Positions 53,050 to 62,075 of a stretch of DNA of 64,000 nucleotides are shown piece by piece. Origin of the DNA: Nostocoides sp. (lineage in GTDB: Bacteria; Actinomycetota; Actinomycetes; Actinomycetales; Dermatophilaceae); assembly GCA_016702415.1 (NCBI GenBank), contig JADJEA010000025.1, positions 124,001 through 188,000 on the forward strand, read 5' to 3'. Position 1 is the stretch's first letter, and the number at the start of each line of letters is the position of its first letter. Below the pieces are notes generated by a model. The model ran no database searches. It had not been told where the DNA came from and saw nothing but the letters and a program-made list of their open reading frames with translations. Made by a program: the position numbers and the translations under genes.

Positions 53050-54146
53050 GCTCTCTCCTGATGCGAATGTCCTTGGGCGGCAATGAGTTCCGTGCACTTG
53101 GCGTCGAGGAAACGGACGATGCCGACGAACTCGCCATACATCGGGTTGCTCGTCTGCCCGTGATAGAACCGGTAGTAGATCTGCTGCGCGATCACGGCGA
53201 GACGGAACGCGCCGAAGACGTCATAGAACTGCCAGCGCTCGGGGTCCATGGTCAATCCCATTGCCGCGCAATAGTGCTCGACGACCTGGTGGCGGGTCCA
53301 CATGCCGGGCGCATTGGTCGGCTGGCGGCGCATGGCCAGGAAGGGGGCGGGGTCGTCGGCCTGGACCCAATAGGCCAGGCCGCTGGCGAGATCCATCAGC
53401 GGATCGCCCACCGTCGCCATCTCCCAGTCGAGCACCCCGACCACACGAGTCGGATCGTCTTGCGCGAGAACGAGATTGTCGAAGCGGAAGTCGTTGTGGA
53501 TGAGCACCTGAGCGACATCGGCGGGCTGGTTGGCGTCCAGCCAGGCCATGGTGGCCTCGAAGGCCCCGACGTCCGGTGTCCGGGCCGCCCGATAGCGCGC
53601 CGACCACCCGCCGACCTGCCGGGCGACATAACCGTCGCCCTTGCCGAGCGCGGCCAGTCCAGCGGCCGCGGGATCGACCTGGTGCAGTTCGACCAGCGTG
53701 TCGATCGCGTTGCGGCAGAGGCGATCCACCCGCGATGCGTCGAACCCGAGGTCGGCCGGGAGGTCCCGGCGCAGGATCGTCCCCGGGATGCGGCCCATGA
53801 CATAGAACTGTGAGCCGATGACCGACTCGTCCCCGCAATAGGCGACCATCGGCGCGACCTTGCCGAAGACCGGGCGCAGCGCCGCCTGGATGTCGTGCTC
53901 GCGCCGCATATCGTGCGCACCGCGAGCCTTGGTCCCTGACGGCGGGCGGCGCAGGATCAGTTCTCGCCCACCGGGATAGGTCAGCAGATAGGTGAGATTC
54001 GAGGCGCCGCCGGCGAACTGATGCACGCGCGGCGTCTCCTCGAGCCCCGCCGTGTCGCTCGCGGTGGCGCGCAACCATCGCGCCATGACGTCGGCGTCGA
54101 AGGCGTCCTCGGCGCGCACCGCGCCCGGTGTGGAGACGTCGCTCAT
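53046..54146 (-). CDS. Aminoglycoside-phosphotransferase-like kinase (ACAD10-type)
   Basis: A 366-residue protein kinase-fold phosphotransferase. The catalytic loop VLIHNDFRFDNLVLAQDD and the metal-binding VLDWEMATVGDPLMDLA are typical; the N-terminal ATP lobe has GGASNLTYLLTYPGGRELIL. In mammals and mycobacteria this branch is joined to or next to acyl-CoA dehydrogenases and is thought to phosphorylate 4-hydroxyacyl-CoA during catabolism. Here it is in the same operon as an acyl-CoA dehydrogenase, with ATGA overlaps on both sides, which supports that role. Confidence 0.85.
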   Translation of the reverse strand: MSDVSTPGAVRAEDAFDADVMARWLRATASDTAGLEETPRVHQFAGGASNLTYLLTYPGGRELILRRPPSGTKARGAHDMRREHDIQAALRPVFGKVAPMVAYCGDESVIGSQFYVMGRIPGTILRRDLPADLGFDASRVDRLCRNAIDTLVELHQVDPAAAGLAALGKGDGYVARQVGGWSARYRAARTPDVGAFEATMAWLDANQPADVAQVLIHNDFRFDNLVLAQDDPTRVVGVLDWEMATVGDPLMDLASGLAYWVQADDPAPFLAMRRQPTNAPGMWTRHQVVEHYCAAMGLTMDPERWQFYDVFGAFRLAVIAQQIYYRFYHGQTSNPMYGEFVGIVRFLDAKCTELIAAQGHSHQERA

Positions 54147-54976
54147 CGCGCCATCCGCTCCACCCGCGTGCCGCGCTCCGCCCGCTCTGCTCGGGCCGCG
54201 ATCCGCTGCGCTCCCGCAAGTGCGGCCCGGTCATAAACCGGCCGGGCAAGACGCTTGGCCCAGTAGGCGGTTCGGCCCATCCGGTCGGTGAGGATGATGT
54301 GCTTCCCGGCGTCGACGCCGGCGACCACCCGGGCCGCGATGTCGTCGGCGGACAGTTTCGCCGTCGTGATCAGACGCGTCCCCGACCGCTCGAACTCCTC
54401 GTCCTTGCCCTGGAACGACTCGTGCAAATTGGTCCGGAAGAAGGCCGGACACACGACGGACACCTGAGTGCCGAACGGCTTCAACTCGAAATACAACGTC
54501 TCCGACAGGGCGACGACGCCCGCCTTCGCCGCGTTGTAGCTCGACATCCCGGGCCCGTGGACCAGTCCGGCGAGCGACGCGGTGTTGACGATGTGCCCGC
54601 TACCCTGCTCCTTGAAGACGGGCGTGAACGTCTGGCACCCCCGGACGACCCCCAGGAGATTGACGTCGATGACGCGCTCCCAATCGGCCATCGACTCCAC
54701 GTCGATCCGCCCGCCGGTCGCGATCCCCGCGTTGTTGAAGAGGAGATCGAGCCCGCCCCACTCCTCCCGCACCCAGGCGCGCGCGGCATCCCAATCCTGT
54801 TGTGCGCGAACGTCCAGTCGCCGGTATGCCGCGCCCTCCGGCAGGTCGGCCGGCCGCTCCTCAGCGAGATCGGCAGCCACGACCCGCGCCCCACGGGCGC
54901 AGTAGATCCGCACCAGGGCGAGCCCGAGTCCGGACGCGCCTCCGGTGACCAGGACCCGCGCGGGCGAGGCGGTCAT
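54143..54976 (-). CDS. Short-chain dehydrogenase/reductase
   Basis: A 277-residue SDR. LVTGGASGLGLALVRIYCA binds the cofactor near residue 8; the active site is NTASLAGLVHGPGMSSYNAA with the Tyr in SSYNAAKAGVVAL near 155. It overlaps the acyl-CoA dehydrogenase stop and the kinase start by 4 bases. Probably oxidises or reduces a hydroxyacyl intermediate in the same pathway. Confidence 0.88.
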   Translation of the reverse strand: MTASPARVLVTGGASGLGLALVRIYCARGARVVAADLAEERPADLPEGAAYRRLDVRAQQDWDAARAWVREEWGGLDLLFNNAGIATGGRIDVESMADWERVIDVNLLGVVRGCQTFTPVFKEQGSGHIVNTASLAGLVHGPGMSSYNAAKAGVVALSETLYFELKPFGTQVSVVCPAFFRTNLHESFQGKDEEFERSGTRLITTAKLSADDIAARVVAGVDAGKHIILTDRMGRTAYWAKRLARPVYDRAALAGAQRIAARAERAERGTRVERMAR

Positions 54977-56250
54977 GCCCCGCCCGCCTGGGTGGCGCGC
55001 GCGGCATACGGCTTGAGCAAGTGACGGGCGACGACACCGAGATGGACTTCGTCGGGTCCGTCGGCCAGGCGCAGGGAGCGGGCGCCGGCATACGCCGCCG
55101 CGAGCGGGAAGTCGGTGCTCATCCCGCCGCCGCCGTGGATCTGGATGGCGAGGTCGATGACATCGCAGGCCATCTGCGGCACCGCGGCCTTGATCTCCGA
55201 GACCTCGGACAGCGCCCCGGCGGTCCCGTACGTGTCGAGCTTCCACGCCGCGTGGAGGACATGCAATCGGGCCTGGTTGATGGCGATGCGCGCCTTGGCG
55301 AGCTTCTCGCGGTTGCCACCGAGATTGACCAGCGGCTTGCCGAAGGCGACGCGCGATGTCCCACGCAGACAAGCGAGTTCGAGCGCGCGCTCGGCGAGTC
55401 CGATCAAGCGCATGCAGTGGTGGACCCGCCCCGGGCCCAGGCGACCCTGGGCGATCGCGAACGCCTGACCCGGTCCGCCGATGATCGCCTCGACCGGCAG
55501 ACGGACGTCGGTGAGGGTGACCTCGCCATGGCCGAGCGGCTCGTCATACACCCCGAGGGCGGTGAGCATCCGCTCGATCCGGACCCCGGGGGCGTCCATC
55601 GGGACCAGGACCATCGAGTGCTGGTGGTGGCGATCGGCGCTCTCGTCGGTCAGCGCCATATAGATCCCGACCTTGCAATCAGGGTGACCGGCCCCGGAGG
55701 ACCACCACTTGCGTCCGTTGAGGACCACCTCGTCGCCCTCGATCCGCGCGGTCGCCGCCATATTCGTCGCGTCGGACGAGGCGACACCGGGCTCGGTCAT
55801 GAGGAAGGCGCTGCGAATCCGCCCGTCCAGCAAGGGCTCCAGCCACTGGTCCTTCTGCGCCTGGGAGCCGTACTTGAGGATGACCTCCATGTTGCCGGTG
55901 TCCGGGGCATTGGAGTTGAAGATCAGCGGGGCATAGAAGCTGCGGCCCATCTGCTCGGCGACCGGCGCGTAGTCGAGATTGCTCAGGCCGGTGCCGCCGT
56001 CGGTGCCGAACTTCGCGGCATACGGCCCCTCGTGGCCGGCGGGGAGGAAGAGGTTCCACAACCCCTGGGCCCGGGCCTTGGCCTTGAGCTGGTCGATCAC
56101 CGGGCTCGGGGCCCACGAATCCTCGCCGCGCGCCCGGCGGGCGGCGATGTCGGCGTCGAGGTCGCGCTCGACGGGCTCGATCTCGGCGTCGATGAAGGCC
56201 CGGACCCGGGCGGTCAGGTCGGCGGCACGCGGTGACGGGGTGAAATCCAT
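54973..56250 (-). CDS. Acyl-CoA dehydrogenase
   Basis: A 425-residue flavin-dependent acyl-CoA dehydrogenase of the ACAD10/11-like kind. Family motifs: FLMTEPGVASSDATNMAATA near residue 150, GDEVVLNGRKWWSSGAGHPD, and IQIHGGGGMSTDFPLAAAYA near 372 followed by the R-L-A-D-G-P-D-E-V-H terminus. It introduces the alpha-beta double bond in an acyl-CoA. First gene of a four-gene leftward operon with SDR, kinase and SDR; the divergent TetR gene and its palindrome lie just upstream. Confidence 0.92.
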   Translation of the reverse strand: MDFTPSPRAADLTARVRAFIDAEIEPVERDLDADIAARRARGEDSWAPSPVIDQLKAKARAQGLWNLFLPAGHEGPYAAKFGTDGGTGLSNLDYAPVAEQMGRSFYAPLIFNSNAPDTGNMEVILKYGSQAQKDQWLEPLLDGRIRSAFLMTEPGVASSDATNMAATARIEGDEVVLNGRKWWSSGAGHPDCKVGIYMALTDESADRHHQHSMVLVPMDAPGVRIERMLTALGVYDEPLGHGEVTLTDVRLPVEAIIGGPGQAFAIAQGRLGPGRVHHCMRLIGLAERALELACLRGTSRVAFGKPLVNLGGNREKLAKARIAINQARLHVLHAAWKLDTYGTAGALSEVSEIKAAVPQMACDVIDLAIQIHGGGGMSTDFPLAAAYAGARSLRLADGPDEVHLGVVARHLLKPYAARATQAGGA

Positions 56251-56268
56251 GCCTTGACCCTAGCGGCT

Positions 56269-56287
56269 TATTGAGCAATGCTCAATA
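56269..56287. promoter_or_regulatory. TetR operator, 19-bp perfect palindrome
   Basis: TATTGAGCAATGCTCAATA is perfectly symmetric about a central base, in the 40-base gap between the acyl-CoA dehydrogenase and TetR genes. It overlaps the first possible ATG (56278) of the TetR gene, so binding would block both divergent promoters, and translation more likely starts at the ATG at 56290. Confidence 0.8.
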
Positions 56288-56289
56288 GT

Positions 56290-56907
56290 ATGCCGCGCCA
56301 CAGTTCCGAACCCCCCGCCTCCCGGGCGCGAATGACCCCCGAGGAACGCCGGCGGCAACTGCTCGGGATCGGCCTGCGCAAGTTCGTCGACCGGCCGGTG
56401 CAGGAGTTGTCGCTCGACGAGGTCGCCGCCGAGGCGGGGGTGTCCCGGGGCCTGCTCTTCCACTACTTCCCGACCAAGACCGCCTATCACGAGGCGGTCG
56501 TCGCCGCCGCGGGGCGCCGGGTGCTCCGGACGCTACGCCCCGACGACGGCGTCACAGGCGAGGCGGCGGTGCGGCAGATCGTCGAGCGCTTCGTCGCCCA
56601 GGTCGATCGCCGCCGGGGCTTCTATCTCGCCTTCGTCTACGGTCAGATCGGCCTTCCCGCCGGTGCCGCCGGGCCGCGCCAGGACGTGGCGATCGGGTTG
56701 CGCCGCAATATCTCCGGCCTCGTGTGCACCGCGATGGGGTATGCCGCTCCGCTCACCCCCGTCGTCCACGCCTGGGTCGCCTATGTCGAAGACCTCGCCC
56801 TCCAGCACACCGAGCCGGGCACGTCGTGGGGGGCCGGCACGGCCCCTCTCGTCGACCATTGCGTCGCGCTGCTCCCGGTCCTGGTCGCGCTCGGCCCCCC
56901 GGCGTGA
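56290..56907 (+). CDS. TetR-family regulator of the acyl-CoA dehydrogenase operon
   Basis: A 205-residue repressor from the ATG at 56290 (or 209 from 56278). Helix-turn-helix LSLDEVAAEAGVSRGLLFHY ends in FPTKTAYHE, typical of TetR proteins controlling fatty-acid or CoA-linked catabolism. The C-terminal domain is helical and would bind an acyl-CoA or similar. Divergent from the operon, with the 19-bp palindrome between them. Confidence 0.88.
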   Translation: MPRHSSEPPASRARMTPEERRRQLLGIGLRKFVDRPVQELSLDEVAAEAGVSRGLLFHYFPTKTAYHEAVVAAAGRRVLRTLRPDDGVTGEAAVRQIVERFVAQVDRRRGFYLAFVYGQIGLPAGAAGPRQDVAIGLRRNISGLVCTAMGYAAPLTPVVHAWVAYVEDLALQHTEPGTSWGAGTAPLVDHCVALLPVLVALGPPA

Positions 56908-56927
56908 CGGCGAGAAGGGCGGTGAGG

Positions 56928-57602
56928 TCAGGCGGCCGGAGGGGTGCGCAGGGCGGTGACGACGTCGGCATACATCCGGGACTTGATCGTGCCCAGGGTG
57001 AGGCGGTCCTTGCCGGCCAAGGCACGGACCCGGTCGGCCGCGGCCGCGGCGAGCGACTCCAGGGGAGCGACCCCGTCGACGATGCCGTATGCCGCGGCCT
57101 CCTCCCCACCGAACCGGTGCCCCGTCGTCATGCTCGCCACCGCCGCCTGGGGGGTGAGCTTGCCCTGGATCAGGGCGGACATCCCCTCGGTGAACGGGAT
57201 GCGAATGTCGGCCTCCGGCAGACAGAAATAGCCACGGTCGGTGCGCATGATCCGGAAGTCGTGCGCGAGCGCGAGCATCGCCCCGGCGCCGAAGGCGTGT
57301 CCGTTGAGCGCCGCGATGGTCGGGACCGGGAGGGTGAGGATGGTGGCGAGGAGATCCTGGACGCGCGCGGCATACGTGAAGAAGTCGCCGGGGTGGGCCA
57401 TGACCCACTCGAGGTCGAGGCCATTGGAATAGAACTTCCCCGACCCGATTGTGACAAGGGCGACCGGCTCGGTCGACGCGGTCACCCGAGCGACGAGCCC
57501 CTCCGCCTCCTCCAGCCACGTCGGTGAGAAGCGGTTCTCGTCGTCGCCGAGATCGAGGGTCCAGACCGGTCCGTCCGTGGTGAGCGCAGGCACGCGCCCC
57601 AT
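56928..57602 (-). CDS. Enoyl-CoA hydratase/isomerase family protein
   Basis: A 224-residue crotonase. Oxyanion-hole residues are in GSGKFYSNGLDLEWVMAHPG and ALNGHAFGAGAMLALAHDFR near residue 98; FCLPEADIRIPFTEGMSALI is near 127. Shorter than usual (about 260), and the catalytic glutamates of classical enoyl-CoA hydratase are not obvious, so it may be an isomerase or other crotonase. I start it at ATG 57602 (MGRVPALTTDG). Converges with TetR and diverges from IclR. Confidence 0.8.
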   Translation of the reverse strand: MGRVPALTTDGPVWTLDLGDDENRFSPTWLEEAEGLVARVTASTEPVALVTIGSGKFYSNGLDLEWVMAHPGDFFTYAARVQDLLATILTLPVPTIAALNGHAFGAGAMLALAHDFRIMRTDRGYFCLPEADIRIPFTEGMSALIQGKLTPQAAVASMTTGHRFGGEEAAAYGIVDGVAPLESLAAAAADRVRALAGKDRLTLGTIKSRMYADVVTALRTPPAA

Positions 57603-57672
57603 CGCAACACGAAGCGGCCACCCCGGGGAAGCCGTCCCATGCGAGACGTCGCTCACGCCCTCCGTGGCCCCG

Positions 57673-58572
57673 GTGCGGCACACCCGTCAGGTGACCAACG
57701 CCCCGGCAGCCGGCCACGCGCTCGACATCCTGACGCTGCTCGCTTCGCACGGCGAGCCGATGCCGGCCGCGGCGATCGCGCGCGACCTGGGGCTGCCGCG
57801 CTCCTCCGTCTATCACCTGCTCACCGTGCTGGCCGACCGCGGCTTCGTCTCCCACCTGCCCGAGGCACGCCGATACGGGCTGGGGCGCACGGCATACGAG
57901 ATCGGGTCGGCGTTCTCGCGACAGGGGCCACTGCAGCGGCGCGCCCGCCCGATCCTCACGCGCCTGGTCGACCGGACCGGCGTCAACGGGCATTTCGCGG
58001 TGCTCCACGGGACGGACGTTCTCTATCTCATCGAGGAACGCGCCACCGGCCGCCCACCCCTGGTCACCGACGTCGGCGTGCGGCTGCCCGCAACCCTCAC
58101 CGCGAGCGGTATGGCGCTCCTGGCCGCCCTCCCCCCGCGCCAGGTCCGCGCCCTCTTCCCCACGAAAGACGCTCTCGTGCAACGCGACTCACGCGGACCC
58201 ACCACGCTGCAGGCGCTCAAGGCCGCTCTCGTCGACACCCGTGCCAGGGGGTATGCCGTGGAACGCCACACCGTCAGCCCCGGCCTCGCCTCCGTCGCCC
58301 GCGCCGTGCTGGATCACACCGGCCACCCGGTCGGGGCCTTTGCCCTCACCTTCCCGGTAGAGGAAGTCGACGCCACGGCCGAGGCGCGCCTGGCGGGCGA
58401 CGTCGGCGACGCTGCCCAGGTGCTCACCGCCAGGATCGGCGGGCGCGTCGAGCGGGCCCAAGCCGTGGCCGAGCAAGAGGCCACCAGTCGCCACGCTCGG
58501 GGGGGATACGCCCCGAGACGCCGCATGATCCGGGCGTTCGGCGGCCATCCACCCGTGAGTCCGAATCAGTAG
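57673..58572 (+). CDS. IclR-family transcriptional regulator
   Basis: About 299 residues. The N-terminal winged helix is LDILTLLASHGEPMPAAAIA with LGLPRSSVYHLLTVLADRGF; the C-terminal effector domain has GLGRTAYEIGSAF, LIEERATGRPPLV, LPATLTASGMALLAAL and GYAVERHTVSPGLASVARAV. It controls catabolic genes by binding a small aromatic or acid. Start uncertain (GTG 57673 or 57691). The C terminus has a 30-residue Arg/Gly-rich extension. Divergent from the crotonase gene, its likely target. Confidence 0.87.
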   Translation: MRHTRQVTNAPAAGHALDILTLLASHGEPMPAAAIARDLGLPRSSVYHLLTVLADRGFVSHLPEARRYGLGRTAYEIGSAFSRQGPLQRRARPILTRLVDRTGVNGHFAVLHGTDVLYLIEERATGRPPLVTDVGVRLPATLTASGMALLAALPPRQVRALFPTKDALVQRDSRGPTTLQALKAALVDTRARGYAVERHTVSPGLASVARAVLDHTGHPVGAFALTFPVEEVDATAEARLAGDVGDAAQVLTARIGGRVERAQAVAEQEATSRHARGGYAPRRRMIRAFGGHPPVSPNQ

Positions 58573-58630
58573 GCGGGTTCGGGCAGCCCGGAGTCTTCCG
58601 GCCTCCCACCCGATCGCTTGCGGGACCCGA

Positions 58631-59690
58631 TCACCCAGGAAGTGGTCCAGACAGACGCCGACGGCGGACGGAGGAGAGGAACCCGGCCCCGATGAACGCG
58701 ACCCCGACGAACCCCGTCACGACCTCGGGAATCTCGACGCGAGTCGTCGCTAGCAAGATCAGCGCAAGGGTGCCAATGGCCCAATGGGCGCCATGATCCA
58801 AATAGACGAGTTCTTGGAGCGTGCCGCGTCGCACGATGAGGACCGTCAGCGTTCGGATGTACAACGCTCCGACCCCAAGACCGACGGCGATGATGATCGG
58901 GTCAGACGTGATGGCGAACGCCCCCACCACCCCATCCATCGAGAAGGACGCATCGAGAACCTCGAGATACAGGAAGGTGAAAAATGCTGCCCGGCCCACG
59001 CGAATCACGACCGCGGCCGCCCGGCCTTTACCTCCACGGCTCTCGAGATCGCCCTCGAAGACCTCACCAAGGCTACTGGTCAGCAGATAGACGACGATGC
59101 CAACCGACCCCGCGATGACAACGGGGAGCTGCTGGTCCTGCGGGAAGGTGCTCTGGTAACGGACAGGAGCGTGCCGGAGAGCCACCACGACCGCGAAGCT
59201 GGTCCAGGTCGCCCGAGCTTGCCCAGTTGCTCTTCGATGCGGCCGCAGCCATCGGATCTCACGTTCCTCGAAGATGAAATTGAGGAAGACCAGAGCAAGA
59301 GGAACATTCCCCAAAGGCGGCAATCATCGGGTGGGCCTCATGAAGCAAGAAGCCGTATGTCCCGGGCACGTCCGGATCACCGCGATCGAGAGCCAATTGC
59401 AACGCACGCCCAGGACCAATCCCGGCGGTGAACCACACAATGACGAAAGGAATCACCAGGCGCATCCCGAAGACCGCAATGATGACGCCGAACGTCAGGA
59501 AGAGGCGCTGCCATTGCTCGTTCATCAAATGGAGGACCTTGGCATTAACCACCGCATTATCGAACGAGAGAGAGATCTCGAGAACGATCAGAATAATCGT
59601 GGTGAGCGCAGCGGCGGGCCCGGCATAGAACACGCTGGCCCCCGCCCCGAGAGCGGTGAAGAGCAGGGGCCAGCGAAGTGTCTTGATCAC
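58631..59690 (-). pseudogene. DUF475/TerC-family membrane protein, several frameshifts
   Basis: A DUF475 (TerC-like) integral membrane protein in pieces. From ATG 59690 the N-terminal half reads RWPLLFTALGAGASVFYAGP and ISLSFDNAVVNAKVL, ending HEAHPMIAAFG. The frame then breaks near 59313 (run of four G). VFLNFIFEEREIRWL follows, a stretch near 59200-59250 is best read in a third frame (IEEQLGKLGRPGPAS), and the remainder, VVIAGSVGIVVYLLTSSLGE to LDASFSMDGVVGAFAITSDP, is a good DUF475 C terminus. At least three single-base changes are needed. Homologues are thought to move metal ions or act in tellurite/stress resistance. Last gene of the leftward Ter operon, 16 bases after TerD. Whether dead or badly sequenced cannot be told. 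Confidence 0.75.
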
Positions 59691-59706
59691 GTCAACGCCG
59701 CATCAC

Positions 59707-60261
59707 TCAGCTGAGTCCGTGTGCGGCCACGGCGCCCGCGAGTCCGCCGGCGATGAACTCCCCGATAGCCCGGAAATGCCAGTCCGCGCCGTCTCGATAA
59801 AGCTCGCCGAAGATGAGGCAGTCCTGCCCGTCGCCGTTCTCGGTCAGGGAGTATCGTGCGAGTTCCGAGCTGTCGGTGCTGTTGACCACCCGGATGTAGG
59901 CCCCGCTGACGACGCCGAAGTGCACGCCTAGCGCCTGGGCGTTGTGGATGCTTACGAGGAAGCGGACCGACGCTGCCTGATTAGGGACGAGCGAGAGCTG
60001 AACATTGAGCTGCTCGGCGTCTCCGCCACCCGTCCGTTCGTCTCCCATGTGCTGGATGGCACCAGTGGGGCTCAAGAGGTTGTTGTAGAAGACGAAGTCA
60101 AGAGGGGACAGCGCCTTGCCTCCGGGGCCGCAGATCACGGCCGACGCGTCGAGGTCGGCCTCCGTGTCCCAGCCAAGAGCAACCTGGACGTGGTCGAGAG
60201 GAGTGGGCCCAGCCTCTTTCGCGAGGTTGATCGTCCCACCCTTATTGAGATTGATTCCCAT
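59707..60261 (-). CDS. terD: TerD-family calcium-binding stress protein (second copy)
   Basis: A 184-residue TerD protein, full-length and compact. Begins MGINLNKGGTINLAKEAG and carries the family core VALGWDTEADLDASAVICG (calcium-binding Asp residues) near residue 28, LSPLDFVFYNN, RFLVSIHNAQ and GQDCLIFGELYRDGADWHFR near the end. TerD proteins bind calcium through beta-sandwich loops and occur in tellurium/phage/stress resistance clusters. About 30 bases after the first TerD copy, 16 bases before the DUF475 gene. The typical GEGDGDDE loop is less acidic here (GGGDAEQ). Confidence 0.93.
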   Translation of the reverse strand: MGINLNKGGTINLAKEAGPTPLDHVQVALGWDTEADLDASAVICGPGGKALSPLDFVFYNNLLSPTGAIQHMGDERTGGGDAEQLNVQLSLVPNQAASVRFLVSIHNAQALGVHFGVVSGAYIRVVNSTDSSELARYSLTENGDGQDCLIFGELYRDGADWHFRAIGEFIAGGLAGAVAAHGLS

Positions 60262-60291
60262 TGTATGTCTCCTTCGTGAGTTCTAATTTCG

Positions 60292-60873
60292 TCATCCGCC
60301 GACTAGGCCGTGCGCGGCCAACGCTCCGGCAAGTCCTCCCGGGGTGAAGTCTCCGATCGCCCTGAAGTGCCATTCGGCACCATCCCTGAACAACTCCCCG
60401 AAGACCAGACAGTCCTGCCCCGTCGCGCCTTGCGTGAGGGAAAAGCGAGCGAGCTCACGGTTGTCGGCTTGATTGACGACTCGGATAAATGCGTTGTTGA
60501 CCAGCCCGAAGTGCTGGCCCCGGGAGGCGGCCTCGTGGATGCTCACGGCCACTCGAAGGCGCTCGATCGTGGGGGGAAGTTGACTGAGGGTGGCCAGCAC
60601 TTGCTCGTCGTCGCCGTCGCCCTCCCCTGTGAGATTGTCGCCACAGTGAGTAACGGCACCCGAGTAGTGAACCTTGTTGCCGTAGAAAACGAAGTCACCA
60701 TCGGTTGCGCACCTTCCCCACGAGTCGGTGAGGAATACCGACGCATCCAGGTCGAATGGTGCGCCTGTGTCCGTTGGGTCCCAGCCGAGGCCGATGAGGA
60801 TGTGGTCGAGGGGTGCCGGGCCTGACTCCTTTGCCAGGGAGACGACGCTACCCTTGGAAAGATTGATTGCCAT
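60292..60873 (-). CDS. terD: TerD-family calcium-binding stress protein (first copy)
   Basis: A 193-residue TerD protein with the canonical motifs: MAINLSKGSVVSLAKESGPA, LGWDPTDTGAPFDLDASVFL, DFVFYGNKVHYSGAVTHCGD, NLTGEGDGDDEQ and DCLVFGELFRDGAEWHFRAI. The acidic loop fits calcium binding. It is close kin to the next gene but longer by 9 residues and clearly diverged, so it is an old duplication. Start ATG 60873 has AAAGG upstream. The GTPase gene ends 41 bases before it. Confidence 0.93.
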   Translation of the reverse strand: MAINLSKGSVVSLAKESGPAPLDHILIGLGWDPTDTGAPFDLDASVFLTDSWGRCATDGDFVFYGNKVHYSGAVTHCGDNLTGEGDGDDEQVLATLSQLPPTIERLRVAVSIHEAASRGQHFGLVNNAFIRVVNQADNRELARFSLTQGATGQDCLVFGELFRDGAEWHFRAIGDFTPGGLAGALAAHGLVGG

Positions 60874-60914
60874 GAGCTCTGCCTTTCTAGTGTGTACGGT
60901 GGTCCGGGTGAGGT

Positions 60915-62075
60915 TCAGCTGATCGAAGGGATGACTCCCTTCTGATTGAGAATCCACATGAGGGGATCGAGGACTCTGAATGGAGTGATGCCGTGGGGAG
61001 GCAGGAGCTCTCCGTTTGCCGCGTCACCCAGGGCAGACGTCGCAAAGAAGCGATGCGGCAGGATGACCTTGGTCGCGGGATTCTCAATCATATTGACGAT
61101 CACCGTGCCATTGAGAAGCATCAAGGCCGAGCGCACTTCCTCACTGAGGACCTGGGCAGTCTCCTCGTCATAACCGACTTGGCCATTTGCTCGACGCGTG
61201 GGTGATTCGCGAGTCATTGCGGCGCCCGGATTGGCAAAGACCGGACTTATCGGGCTGTCCTGCTGGGCGAGCGCCTGGAGGGCGTCGACCTTTGCGAGGC
61301 AAATTGCCAAATGCGGGCGGCCGGTGCCTATGTGGCGCAAGACAGTCTGCAGGACCCGCTGGGGTTCGCCCCCCGATTCCCCCTGTTGAGGTAAGAGGCT
61401 CTCCAACGCGTCACGGATGCTCTGAATGGCGAGGGGATCGAACAGGAAGATCACGAGATCAGCGCGGCCGAGGAAGCTCAGGTTGAGCTGACTGTCCTTC
61501 TCCAGATCCTCTCCCGCGATGTCCCGCAGCGCTAAGTAGCGTCGCCGGCCATTGAGCTGACCCATGCTGTAAAGCAAGGATCTGGCTATGCTGGGCGGTG
61601 TTGCCGAGTAGGCGCGACCGGTCACCATCTGCTTCAGATACTCGGCGTTCTCGTCCGTTTCGGAGTACTTCTCCTCGTAATCCAGTGACGATCCCAATTC
61701 TTCTACAAGCTTTTCCAAGAACATCCGCATAACCCCGATAGAGACGGATTTGCCCGTGGCTCTGGCGCCCGCCAGTGCCACGCAGATAACATCGGATTCG
61801 GCGACGTCCTTTGGCATCGGAGCGTGGCAGACGGTGCACGTTCGCTCCAGCTGCTGACCACACATGGCGCAGTACTGCTCTAATCGAGGCCGCCAAGCGC
61901 CTCTCCTATCCGTGGGTCGCCTCTCGGTTCTCGACTGCTTGATCGTCGCCTCTCGACCGAGGTAGGCCTTCAAGGGAGCGTCAGGTGTCTGCTCGCTCTT
62001 GCAATCTCGGGTGCAGCACTGCCACCGGGCCATTGATTGGTCGAGGTCACTGAAGCACAGAGGGCACTTGCTCAC
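60915..62075 (-). CDS. Zinc-ribbon GTPase-like NTPase of a Ter-linked conflict system
   Basis: A 386-residue protein with two N-terminal zinc ribbons (CPLCFSDLDQSMARWQCC with TRDC; CAMCGQQLERTCTVC) followed by a P-loop GTPase-like domain: Walker A AGARATGKSVSIGVM near residue 105, a switch/Walker B LALRDIAGEDLE near 185, LVIFLFDPLAIQSI and a base-recognition-like ICLAKVDAL near 270. It matches the zinc-ribbon plus double-GTPase-2 type described in Ter-related conflict clusters. Its GTG start overlaps the VWA stop by 4 bases. Likely a signal-dependent switch; target unknown. I start at GTG 62075 rather than the longer start. Confidence 0.75.
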   Translation of the reverse strand: MSKCPLCFSDLDQSMARWQCCTRDCKSEQTPDAPLKAYLGREATIKQSRTERRPTDRRGAWRPRLEQYCAMCGQQLERTCTVCHAPMPKDVAESDVICVALAGARATGKSVSIGVMRMFLEKLVEELGSSLDYEEKYSETDENAEYLKQMVTGRAYSATPPSIARSLLYSMGQLNGRRRYLALRDIAGEDLEKDSQLNLSFLGRADLVIFLFDPLAIQSIRDALESLLPQQGESGGEPQRVLQTVLRHIGTGRPHLAICLAKVDALQALAQQDSPISPVFANPGAAMTRESPTRRANGQVGYDEETAQVLSEEVRSALMLLNGTVIVNMIENPATKVILPHRFFATSALGDAANGELLPPHGITPFRVLDPLMWILNQKGVIPSIS

